This document shows positions 55,336-64,000 of a stretch of 64,000 bases of DNA, piece by piece. Each line of letters starts with the position of its first letter. The first letter of the stretch is position 1. Source of the DNA: Corella eumyota. Its lineage: Eukaryota > Chordata > Ascidiacea > Phlebobranchia > Corellidae. Location: assembly GCA_963082875.1 (NCBI GenBank), contig OY720102.1, forward strand, positions 11,816,990 to 11,880,989. The letters are read 5' to 3'. Under the pieces are notes generated by a model. That model was not told where the DNA came from. It worked only from the letters and a program-made list of their open reading frames with translations, and ran no database searches. The position numbers and the translations under genes are program-made.

Positions 55336-56924
55336 AGTACAAGTAACAACATGCATTGATTTAATATTGGGGATTGGAAGCACGTTAAAACAGATTTTGT
55401 TAAACTCTTCTACAGAAGCTTAAACAATCTTTTTATCACAATGCAACACATTTATATTGGGACATTTTTTATTTGCTACTGAAACTAATTCCAAGTAGTT
55501 GGTGATTGTAGCTTGCCTAGTCAAAATGGCTGTGTGTACCTGGCGCTTAACCACAGCGCCTATGCCATCTACGGCCCCCTTTCCATGACTTGTAGCAAAA
55601 AAAATTCCAAGTAAGGTTTCTTTTAAGGGTTGTCATGTATGCCAGTAAAAATCTTTGTTTGAATTGGGTAGCAGGTCCATCAGAAAATATTACAATTTTG
55701 TTAAAATATCTCAGTTTTTTATCAAAATGGGTAAGTATCATTTTTAAAAAAATATGTACAGCATATTTATCATGATGTAAATAATTGGAAGCTATTGCCA
55801 ATGAATGTGTTCCTTCTTTTTCATACGCACACACAGTAAAGATAGTAATTTGTGTTGCGTTCCAATGTGCTGCTTGAACTTCATCCTGATATTTTGTGGT
55901 AAAATTTTCAGCAAAATCAATCTGTATGACAATTTTCTCCTCATGATTGAATTCTTTTAATGTGAGTATGTTTCAAAAAGTACGGAATTTTATTTTTTAA
56001 TAAATCAAAACACTCCTGCACTGTTCCCTTTGTTATTACCTTTGCTGCTTTCCCCTCTTTCATTTGCCACTGCAACCAAGACACCGATAATTGATTTTGA
56101 GCAGTTGATGGAGTCAAAATGTTTAAACCAGGACATTTATCACATTTCCCTGTCATGCACTTTTCATTATTTTGATTACATACTATACATTGTATAAAGT
56201 CTCTAAATTTTAATGGAAAGGAAAGACCAAATTGGTTAAGGCATTGCAGCAATAAACGAACGTTATCGTGATACTTACACAGGCAAGCATTGTGTGGAGT
56301 ATTTTTTTGAGTATAAACTTGAGGAGGGCGAAATTTGGCAAAATTACTAAAGGAGATTTCGATTTCTGGATTTTTATTTTTAAAAACTTGGTATGCTTCT
56401 TCCAAAGTTGTGGTGAGATAATGTTTTTGGAAAGTCATTTTTTTTAAACCTTTTTTTCTAACTATTACTGTATCTTTTATTCCAGCACACATGTATGACG
56501 TATTTAAATAGAAGTCTGTTATAAGTTTTTTTTTATTTAAATGTAAGTCATTTTTTGTAAATTCTGGTGAAATTTTAATGTCTGTTTTTATTTCTTTAAA
56601 AAGCGAGCTTAACACAGCTGATTTTTTTGAGGGTGACTTCGGTAAAACTTTTTTAACTTTTTGTTTTGCTTTTCCGAGTGTTTGAGGTGATTTTTATGAA
56701 CCAGTTATTTTTACAATTAATTTTTTATTCCTTGTCAAATTTCTGTGTTTTTCAACTCTTTCTGCATTCAATTTTTTGGCCAAATTTTTTTCTGCTTGGG
56801 TCATATTTAACTTTTTGCTGGATTTTCTTTCCCTGTCTTTCAATAATATCTTAGCATACTTTTCATTGTTAAGCTTTAAATTATCTCGATATCTTCTCAT
56901 TTTTTCTTTTGCAGACAAAGGCAT
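55336..56924 (-). pseudogene. Outer transposase, N-terminal and catalytic pieces
   Basis: Begins MPLSAKEKMRRYRDNLKLNN, a basic helical start typical of this transposon lineage; after one in-frame stop it continues SPQTLGKAKQKVKKVLPKSP. Then come KKMTFQKHYLTTTLEEAYQV, FRPPQVYTQKNTPHNACLCK, a Cys-rich stretch (CIVCN, KCDKCPG), QIDFAENF (first acidic residue), FSDGPATQFKQRFLLAY (second) and GKGAVDGIGAVVKR. A frame change lies near 55960 and others follow. The last codons before the inner element read VVTCT and join 48812-49158. I know the pattern from many invertebrate genomes but not a superfamily name. Confidence 0.65.
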
Positions 56925-58209
56925 TTTAATGAATAAGCACTTCAGATTAAAAAATGTTTAATAAATTAGGTTACCAGATAGTCAAAAACTTTTTTATTTC
57001 CAAAAAAATTTTAGAATTATTAACAATTAGTAGTAAAAGTGATGTCACAGAAACAATATGTTAGACCCAGTCAAATGGGTAATTATGCATTTACTACATG
57101 TCTAGTGGGTAAATTGGTTTAAAATATTTGTGTTAGAATGCAAATATAAGTTAAAAATCAATTTGTTAGTATGTTTATTTAATTTTTTTTGACAATATAG
57201 GTACCCATAAAACAAATTATTAAATTTCACAACTACATTTTCACAAAAGCTAAAAAATGGATATTTATTACAATTTTATTCTATTTTTTAACTAATAAAA
57301 CTAATTAAAATATTTTAAATCATTTAAACCGGGCAAAATAAGCATTTCTACAAAATTCTTGATGTTGTAATTCCGTTACCATAATTTTTGATAAAATTGA
57401 TAAGGAACTTTAAAGTTTAGTTTTTATTTATATTACTTAATAACTAAAATCAGAGAATTAAAAATATTAAAAGTTGTATTTAATTAAATTTCAAGTTATA
57501 AAACTTTTTATGTAAATTCGGTAACGGAATTACCTATGTTTTTACATGTTAAAAACTAAAAAATTGCTGATTTTTAAATTGTAATATATATTTTGTTGTT
57601 TGATTTATGTTAGGCATATGTTTAAACCTCTTATACTAACACATTACAAATCTGTTGTAATCTGTCTTGTAACTTTTATATTAACTTAAAATTATTGCTT
57701 AAAATAGCCATTAAAGTGCAAAAAAATTTGTACATTTTAAATTTAAAAAAAAAATCACTTATAAAAAATTATTTGCCTAAATTTTTTTAAATTTAAACTT
57801 TAAATATCAAAACCAAAGAAACAGGTAAGTTAATTAAACAAATAATTTAAGTTGATTTTAAAAAAAAAAACACTTTCCCAATGAGAATTGCCCATATATA
57901 TATATATATATTGAAAAAGGGGATATCCCATACAATTATTGTTTTTTTTTTAAAGAACGCAATGATTGTGTCAAAGTAATTTTAAATTTATCATCACAAC
58001 AAGCAAAAATACTTACAACCAGATTTATTTGATAAATAAAATACGATTTAAAATCATTTAATCATTTTTAAAATTAACTTCTATTAATAAATAAAGATAA
58101 TCATAAACATTAACTAATTAAGATTATCAACTAAATTATTAAATCAAATTTTATGTATTTAATTATTAGATAAATGTTTATTATTATTATTTTCTTTTTA
58201 ATTTAAAAG

Positions 58210-58235
58210 ATTCCGGTTCGAGTCCACCCAGGATC
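58210..58235 (+). pseudogene. tRNA-Asn 3' fragment
   Basis: Only the T arm and 3' end remain (GGTTCGAGTCCACCCAGGAT). Confidence 0.6.
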
Positions 58236-58301
58236 AAATATATAATCGTCTTTTTTTACAATTTTGCTTTGCAAGTTTGATAGAAATGTCGCAAATCAGT
58301 C

Positions 58302-58375
58302 GTTTCTGTGTCGCAATCATTGGCGCGTTTAGCTCTTTAACCGAAAGGTTGTAGGTTCGAGCCCGCCCAAGGACG
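58302..58375 (+). pseudogene. tRNA-Asn-like, unit 1
   Basis: 74 nt matching the tRNA-Asn pattern, with the anticodon loop changed (CTCTTTAA instead of CTGTTAA). Confidence 0.65.
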
Positions 58376-58444
58376 AAACTAGTTTTTTCCCATTTTTATT
58401 ATAATTTTGCTTTGCAAATTTAATAGAAGTGTTGCGAATTAGTC

Positions 58445-58517
58445 GTATTTGTGTCGCAATAGATTGGCGCGTTTTGCTCTAAACCGAAAGGTTGAAGGTT
58501 TGGGCTCATTCATGACG
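58445..58517 (+). pseudogene. tRNA-Asn-like, unit 2
   Basis: Anticodon region GCTCTAAACC and damaged 3' half (GGTTTGGGCTCATTCATGAC). Confidence 0.6.
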
Positions 58518-58586
58518 AAATATATTATTACATTTTTATTATATTAATTTTGCATTGCGAATTCAAAAAAAGTGGGCGAAATAATC

Positions 58587-58659
58587 GTCTTTGTCGCGCA
58601 ATCGGTCAGGGCGTTCAGCTGTTAAGAGAAAGTTTGAAGGTTTGAGTCCACCCAGGGTC
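58587..58659 (+). pseudogene. tRNA-Asn-like (GTT), unit 3
   Basis: The anticodon loop CTGTTAA is kept, but the 3' anticodon stem (GAGAAAGTT) no longer pairs and the T arm is altered. Confidence 0.6.
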
Positions 58660-58731
58660 AAATTTATTTTGTTACATTTTTATTATTATAATTTTGATCT
58701 ACAAATTTAGACCAAGTGTGGCAAAAATGTC

Positions 58732-58805
58732 GTCTCTATGGCGCAATCAGTTAGCGAGTTTGTCTGTTAATCGAAAGATTGGTTGTTCGAGTCCACCCAA
58801 GGTCA
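58732..58805 (+). tRNA. tRNA-Asn (GTT), unit 4, weak
   Basis: GTCTCTATGGCGCAATCAGT and CTGTTAATCGAAAGATTGG; the acceptor 3' end AAGGTC pairs imperfectly. Borderline functional. Confidence 0.55.
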
Positions 58806-58877
58806 AAAATATTTTGTTACATTTTTAACATTATAATTTTGATCTTTAGATTCAATCCAAGTGTTACAATGTATGTC

Positions 58878-58883
58878 GTCTCT

Positions 58884-58915
<32 letters not shown>

Positions 58916-58951
58916 GCTGAAAGGTTGGTGGTTCAAGACCACCCAGGGACG
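58878..58951 (+). tRNA. tRNA-Asn (GTT), unit 5
   Basis: 74 nt. The acceptor GTCTCTG/CAGGGAC pairs with a wobble, the D arm GGCGCAATCGGTTAGCGC is canonical, the anticodon loop is CTGTTAG, and the T arm GGTGG-TTCAAGA-CCACC pairs fully. The best member of the array. A TTTT follows. Confidence 0.8.
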
Positions 58952-59019
58952 AATATTTGTTTGCTTCATTTTGATTACCATAATAATGTTTTGCAAATTT
59001 AATAAAAACGTCGCGAATC

Positions 59020-59080
59020 AGTTGTTGTTGTGTTGCAATGGTTGGCGCATTTGGCTATTTACCAAAAGGCTAACCCAGAG
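59020..59080 (+). pseudogene. tRNA-Asn-like relic, unit 6
   Basis: The 5' half is recognisable (GTTGCAATGGTTGGCGCATT); the 3' half is mostly lost. It stands one array period (about 143 bp) after unit 5. Confidence 0.5.
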
Positions 59081-59361
59081 ATAAAAATATTTCCTTTGCA
59101 AATTTGTTTGAAACTCTTTTCACATGGAACCTCTAACTTCGTTTTTTTTTGAATTAAACCATTATTTTAACGATTCATTTTAGCTTTTTATTAAAGGCAA
59201 ATGTTTGATTTAAAGACGAAGGGCAATTTCGTTCTACTGAACAGAAGCCACTCAATAAACATGGATTTAGACATTACTTCATTTTAAAAGAAATTAGACA
59301 GAATTTTATATTCTTGTAAACAACCGACAACTAAAGGCAGTTATTAAAACATAAAATAAAG

Positions 59362-59435
59362 CGTTGTCGGCATGAGTCGAACCTGCGCGGGCAGAGCCTC
59401 AAAGAACTCAAACCTATAGCCTCGGCCACGACAAC
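59362..59435 (-). pseudogene. tRNA-Ser-like, copy 1
   Basis: The ends GTTGTCGTGGCCGAG and GCCGACAACG are kept; the middle is shortened and the anticodon arm damaged. 59081-59361 shows nothing else. Confidence 0.65.
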
Positions 59436-59515
59436 TCTAATGTTCCATTCTCGGAGCACCTCGCGTGATTTTAATTAGTTAATTAAATTTGTATTTAAAC
59501 TAAAATAAAATACTG

Positions 59516-59597
59516 CGTTGTCGGCAGGATTCGAACATGTGCGGGCAGAGCCCAATAGATTTCAAGTCTATCGCCTTAACCACTCGGCCACGACAAC
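59516..59597 (-). tRNA. tRNA-Ser (TGA)
   Basis: 82 nt with long variable arm. Acceptor GTTGTCG/CGACAAC perfect; anticodon arm TAGA-CTTGAAA-TCTA; variable arm GGGCTCTGCCC; T arm with GTTCGAATCC. TTTT follows the 3' end. Looks functional. Confidence 0.9.
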
Positions 59598-59667
59598 TGT
59601 TATGTTGGATTCTCGGAGCAGCTAGTGTGATTTAAATTAATTTTGTAATAAAACTGAAATAAAAATG

Positions 59668-59724
59668 CGTTATCGGCTGGACTCGAACCTACGCGGGCAG
59701 AGCCTAAAAAAATCAAGTCTATAC
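59668..59724 (-). pseudogene. tRNA-Ser-like, copy 3, 5'-truncated
   Basis: The 3' two thirds only, from the anticodon arm (AGACTTGATTTT) to the acceptor end. Confidence 0.65.
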
Positions 59725-59801
59725 TAAGTGTTCTTCTCCGAGCAGCTAGCGTGATTTTAATTAATTAATTAAATTTGAATTAAAACTAAATAAAAAAAAT
59801 T

Positions 59802-59883
59802 CGTTGTCGACAGGATTCGAATATGTGCGGACAGCGCCTAAAAGATTGTAAGTCTATTGCCTTAACCACTCGGCCACGACAAC
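59802..59883 (-). tRNA. tRNA-Ser body with TAC anticodon
   Basis: 82 nt, same body as 59516-59597 with perfect acceptor GTTGTCG/CGACAAC and a serine-type variable arm, but the anticodon loop reads CTTACAA, giving TAC (Val codon GTA) instead of TGA. The anticodon stem has one mismatch. Either a pseudogene or an anticodon-shifted tRNA. Confidence 0.6.
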
Positions 59884-59969
59884 TTTTTTGTTTACTTTTC
59901 AAGGCAACTTTAATTAATAAAATTGTAATTAATTAATTAAAATTTTAATTAAAAAATGAAATAAAAATG

Positions 59970-60051
59970 CGTTTTCGGCAGGATTCGAACTTGTGCCTGC
60001 AGAGCTGAATAGGTTTCTTTTTTATAGCCTTAACCAATCGGTCACGACAAC
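59970..60051 (-). pseudogene. tRNA-Ser-like, copy 5
   Basis: Both ends are recognisable, but the anticodon region is a T/A run (TATAAAAAAGAAACC) and the stems are broken. Confidence 0.6.
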
Positions 60052-60109
60052 TCTTGCTTTTCCTTCTTGAGGCAGCTAGGGTGATTTCACTTAAATATTT
60101 AAATGCTCG

Positions 60110-60325
60110 TCCCATGGCATTGTAATTTTTTCATGGTTTTTGTGTTTTAATTATTTTTATTGGTTAAGTGTAGATTTTGGTCCCAATAAGCTAGGTATTT
60201 ACAGTAATACGTGTAGATATGCTAAGTGTTGTTTCTTTACAGTTATAAGTGCTGTTGTTCTTTTGACCGTTTCTAACAACCAACAACTAACTTTGTTCCT
60301 TTTTGAATAAAGTATATATGCTATT
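60110..60325. repeat. Dispersed repeat, partner of 21840-22060
   Basis: Shares GATTTTGGTCCCAATAAGCT, TAAGTGTTGTTTCTTT and TTTTTGAATAAAGTATATA with the first copy. 60326-61661 holds AT-rich DNA only, with a local repeat of TAGTAATATCATGATATACA near 61140 and 61260. Confidence 0.55.
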
Positions 60326-62642
60326 TGTATAATTTTTAAAAACAGAATTTTAATAAAATTTTGCTAACGATTTGTCAAATTTTAATCAAACGAATGTTAA
60401 ATTTTAACATTTTTTATCGAATTTTAATCAAACGAATCTTAATTGTGGACTAACAATTTATAAAGTTAAAAGAACAAAGGCATATTGTTCGTATTATTTT
60501 TTTTTAAACGTAAGCCAATAGATATTCTTTATTACAACTCAAGTTGTAGGATGACATCTGTGAAACTACCTATATGTTTAATAAATAGGCAAAAGTGATA
60601 AAAATTTGAATTGCTGGGTATATGGCCAGCTGCAAATATTTGTTGCAACTTTTACGTTAATTTTCTTTGTTAATAAAGTGATTTAAAATAATATTTGTCG
60701 CAATTACAAAAATAACTAGATTTATTTGATAAATAAAATATTGTTCGAAATTATTTGATTATTCTTAACATAAATTTTTATAAATAAAAAAAGATATGCA
60801 TAAACATTAACTAAGTATATTACATACTTTTAATTTTTAATTAACAAACAAGCATTTATATATATTATACAAACAACTATTATTTTAACCAAGTTTTAAG
60901 TTGGTAATATTAGGATATAAATTATAGTATATTTTAAATTCCTAAATTTGATTTTTGATTTTTATTAAATAAACAAGTATTTAACAAACAAACAAGAATT
61001 TTTTTAGAATTCTTTTTCGAATTAAAAATATTATAAGATATAACTGACCAAAATTTAAAAACCTAATAACTATTTTTAAATTTGAATAAACAACACCTAT
61101 TAATTAGTGACAAAAATTAAAATTTTAATTCATTTTTGAGTTACTAATATCATGATATACAATTTGCCAAAAATTAACAACAACCTTTGAATTTTAATAA
61201 ACAAACACTTATTAATTAGTAATCAGTAATAAAAATTAAAATTGTAATTCATTTTTGGGTTAGTAATATCATGATATACAATTGACCCAGATTTAAAAAC
61301 TTAATAACAATCTTTAAATTTTAATAAATAAACTCTTACTAATCAGTAATTAGTGATAATTAAATGTTGTAAATAGAATAATGAAAACAGAATCTGATAA
61401 TAAATAACATACTAAAATTTTAAAACTGTAAATGTTCACAAACAAAAGTTATGTTAACTCGAAATTTACAGCTTATAAGACACTGGAAAAAATTAGTAAT
61501 AATAATAATATTACTGACAATAACAATATGTTTCGAAATTTTTTCAACAGTTTGTAGAAACTCTACAGGAAGCAAATAAAAAAATTTTGCGCTTTTGTTG
61601 AAAAATGTGGTAACCTAATTTTATTTTTTTTTGTTTCATCATAAATTTACTTAATACGCTTTGATGTGTTTACATTCAAGTTACTACTTTTAATTACTTG
61701 CATTTATTTTCGTTATTTTAAACCCTGCGTCAGAATTACTGTGACTACCATTTAATAGGGCATTCTTTTTTTAAACAAAAAGTCATAGCAGCTTTTTAAA
61801 GTCAAATGGTAAATTTATATTTTATGTGCTATTTTTGCCCTTTTCTTTAAAAAAACACAGTTAAAATAAGTTTTTTTATTAAAAACTATGTTATTATTTA
61901 CCTAATAAGATATTGGAAATTAAGTTGTCATTATAGTTGATTAGTATGTAACTTATTTAAAATAAATCAACATAAACTTACTTCAATTTTTATAAAAAAA
62001 AATATTTGATGTTGATTAATACGAAATTTTTATTTATGTGCTGACAATCTTTAACTTTCTTTCTCGATGTTAAAAGTATATCGAATGCTTTTAATTATCA
62101 CTTGCTTATGAAATTTGCAGTTTATATTTAACATTTCTTGTCGCATAAAAATTTATCTGTTTTTTTCTGGTATTGATTCATATTTTAATCTAGTCATTTA
62201 CGCTTTATATTAGGTGCATATACTTAAATTAAACCTGACAATTTAGTTTTACTAAACGGACGCCACCAAACAAACATGGATTTGGACTTCAAAGTAAATT
62301 TAGTGTTAATTTTTTTTTAAATAGTCGGAATCTCATATTCTTGTACACAACCAATCATTAGGAACAATCAAAATTATTAAATTTGCTACTTGTGCAAAAA
62401 CATTGCACAGAATATCAAGAAAAAAGTACAAAAAACTATTAAAATTTATTCGACTTTTTTTACATTCGCGAGTTAGAATTTGCATAAGCAGTCGGAAGAT
62501 AAACAAAGGCCTAATTTAACATTAACGTCATGATAGGTTTACAAATCTTCGTGGTATTTAAAATTTAACGTATTATTTTGAAGTAATCAGAATAAATTAT
62601 TTTTAAAATTAACCACCAACTTCATTATAGTAAAATAATAAT

Positions 62643-62714
62643 AGGCGTTACTGGGGATTGAACCCGGGATCTCCTGTTTACGAGACAAACGCTTTACCAC
62701 TAAGCTATAACGCC
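62643..62714 (-). tRNA. tRNA-Thr (CGT)
   Basis: 72 nt. Acceptor GGCGTTA/TAACGCC perfect; anticodon arm TTGT-CTCGTAA-ACAG; T arm with GGGTTCAATCCCC. TTTT follows about 10 nt downstream. Looks functional, unlike its duplicate at 47682. Confidence 0.88.
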
Positions 62715-63403
62715 TCGTTAACTAAAAAATTAAAACACTGATTCGATTCAAAAGTTTTTTTTAACAAGTTAAAATTTGTTATTACTAATTATGCAATACT
62801 GTCTGGTAATGTTCATGCAAGTGGTGGGCAATATAAGGTAATTTTGAAAATACACTGACCTTTAAGATTTTTTCTGCAATCTAGTCCACCATCTAGCAAG
62901 ATTTGTTAAACGTTGTCTTTTAAAATTGATAAAGGTGTACTTTCCAAGTTTTTTATAGCCAAAAGTCGTTTTTTTCCATTAAATCAATCATCTGATTTTA
63001 AATTTATAAAATTATTTTCGTCTTTTAAAAATGTTTAAAAGAAGCTGGTGATGCACATGTTAACGTTTGTAAAACTGTTTTGATATATTTATATTGAAAA
63101 AGGGATATCCCATACAATTATTGTTTTTTTTTTTAAAAAACGCACTAATTGTGTCAAAGTAACGCACTAATTGTGTCAAAGTAACATCACAATAAGCAAA
63201 AATACCTACAACTAGATTTATTTGATAAATAAAATACGATTTAAAATCACTTGATCATTTTTAAAATTAATCTCTATTAATATATAAAGATAATCATAAA
63301 CATAAATTAATTAAGATTATCAACTAAATTATTAAATCAAATTTTATGTATTTAATTATTAGATAAATGTTTATCATTATTATTTTCTTTTTAATTTAAA
63401 ACA

Positions 63404-63428
63404 TTGCGGTTCGAGTCCACCCAGGGTC
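63404..63428 (+). pseudogene. tRNA-Asn 3' fragment, right copy
   Basis: GGTTCGAGTCCACCCAGGGT, the duplicate of 58210-58235. Confidence 0.6.
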
Positions 63429-63496
63429 AAATATATAATCGTCTTTTTTTTTACAATTTTGCTTTGCAAATTTAATAGAAGTGTCGCGAATTAGTC

Positions 63497-63570
63497 GTAT
63501 TTGTGTCGCAACAGATTGGCGCGTTTTGCTCTTAACCGAAAGATTGAAGGTTCGGGCCTATTCATGAACG
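63497..63570 (+). pseudogene. tRNA-Asn-like, right copy, unit 2
   Basis: The duplicate of 58445-58517. The anticodon region is GCTCTTAACC and the 3' half is damaged. Confidence 0.6.
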
Positions 63571-63639
63571 AAATATATTATTACATTTTTATTACATTAG
63601 TTTTGCTTTGCAAATTTAAACAAAGTGGGCAAAATAATC

Positions 63640-63713
63640 GTCTCTGTCGCGCAATCGGTTAGGGCGTTCAGCTGTTAAGAGAAAGTTTGAAGGTTTGAGT
63701 CCACCCAGGGTCA
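63640..63713 (+). pseudogene. tRNA-Asn-like (GTT), right copy, unit 3
   Basis: The duplicate of 58587-58659, sharing the unpaired GAGAAAGTT. Confidence 0.6.
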
Positions 63714-63785
63714 AATTTATTTTGTTACATTTTTATTATTATAATTTTGATCTCCAAATTTAGACCTAGTGTGGCAAAAAATGTC

Positions 63786-63859
63786 GTCTCTATGGCGCAA
63801 TCAGTTAGCGAGTTCGTCTGTTAACCGAAAGGTTGGTTGTTCGAGTCCACCCAAGGTCA
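63786..63859 (+). tRNA. tRNA-Asn (GTT), right copy, unit 4
   Basis: Better kept than 58732-58805: the anticodon arm CTGTTAACCGAAAGG is restored to the canonical form; the acceptor 3' end AAGGTC is still imperfect. Confidence 0.6.
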
Positions 63860-63933
63860 AATATATTTTGTTACATTTTTATTACTATAATTTTGATCTT
63901 CAGATTCAATCCAATGGTAGCAATGTATGTCGT

Positions 63934-64000
63934 CTCTGTGGCGCAATCAGATAGCGCATTCGGCGAAAGGTTGTTAACCGAAAGGTTGGTGGTTCAAGCC
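63934..64000 (+). pseudogene. tRNA-Asn-like, right copy, unit 5, cut by the window end
   Basis: The duplicate of the good gene at 58878, but with an extra GAAAGGTT in front of GTTAACC, a short internal duplication in the anticodon arm. Confidence 0.6.

Larger units (their letters stand above)
48081..57893 (-). mobile_element. Outer DNA transposon, 9.8 kb, with SDGP-type transposase
   Basis: Short inverted ends GGGCAATTCT (48081) and AGAATTGCCC (57893) within an (AT)n target. The word GGTAACGGAATTAC recurs near both ends (48093, 48260, 48460, AGTAACGGAATTAC at 48621; inverted at 57367; 57520), as expected of subterminal binding sites for the element's own transposase. The sequence at 63085-63105 shows the same locus without the insertion. 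Its gene on the minus strand is split by an inner element (49159-55334). Without that the outer element is about 3.6 kb. I cannot name the superfamily. Confidence 0.75.
57894..58960. repeat. Segmental tandem duplication, left copy, part 2
   Basis: From TTGAAAAAGGGGATATCCCA onward this aligns with 63095-64000, including the tRNA-Asn repeats. The right copy lacks one tRNA unit (the one at 58302 here). Confidence 0.85.
61662..64000. repeat. Segmental tandem duplication, right copy (runs off the window)
   Basis: Matches 46755-48080 joined to 57894-58960. At 63085-63105 (TGATATATTTATATTGAAAA) it is uninterrupted where the left copy holds the 9.8-kb transposon. Confidence 0.85.

Overview
The window is AT-rich eukaryotic DNA. 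Introns with GT-AG ends, a metazoan-type 5S rRNA, eukaryotic tRNAs, tRNA-derived SINEs and animal transposon families (ZMYM1-like hAT, PIF/Harbinger, MULE, L1-like LINE, HMGXB3-like SAP elements) point to an invertebrate animal. A tunicate, cnidarian or other marine lineage would fit, but the species cannot be fixed from the sequence. I see no convincing single-copy host protein gene. The window is a graveyard of mobile elements with 5S and tRNA arrays between them.

Layout. 1-13.2 kb: a 5' LTR running off the left edge; three copies of a rolling-circle-type Rep (HUH endonuclease plus SF3 helicase), one with a whole 553-codon frame; a RING remnant; a LINE reverse transcriptase on the minus strand; and a MULE transposase cut by a solo LTR. 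13.2-23 kb: hAT, two MULE fragments, a Ulp1/PHD element, a THAP domain, a CRE-containing satellite. 23-30 kb: two copies of an 800-bp repeat carrying a hydrophobic ORF, a fourth Rep copy, and a 3.6-kb PIF/Harbinger element. 30-37 kb: a second hAT, minisatellites, a MULE fragment and a LINE endonuclease. 37.8-41.4 kb: a 5S rRNA array (six full copies, one cut) followed by tRNA genes. 42.8-46.5 kb: SINE, SAP-domain element, Harbinger fragment.

46.7-64 kb is the most informative part. A roughly 5-kb segment with tRNA-Thr, tandem tRNA-Asn and tRNA-Ser genes is duplicated in tandem. One copy holds a 9.8-kb DNA transposon (48081-57893); the other copy shows the empty site. Inside that decayed element sits a second transposon of about 6.2 kb (49159-55334). 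It has inverted ends, AACGTT-rich subterminal DNA, an unbroken 640-aa CMC-like DDE transposase and, just downstream, a nine-exon gene whose exons join in one open frame of 339 codons with a DUF4806-like domain. It looks like a complete, recently active two-gene element, and is the best candidate here for a little-described system.

All calls come from reading the sequence and recalling families; no search was run. Long stretches (about 9.0-10.2, 18.7-19.9, 40.0-41.1, 60.3-61.6 kb) hold nothing I can name.
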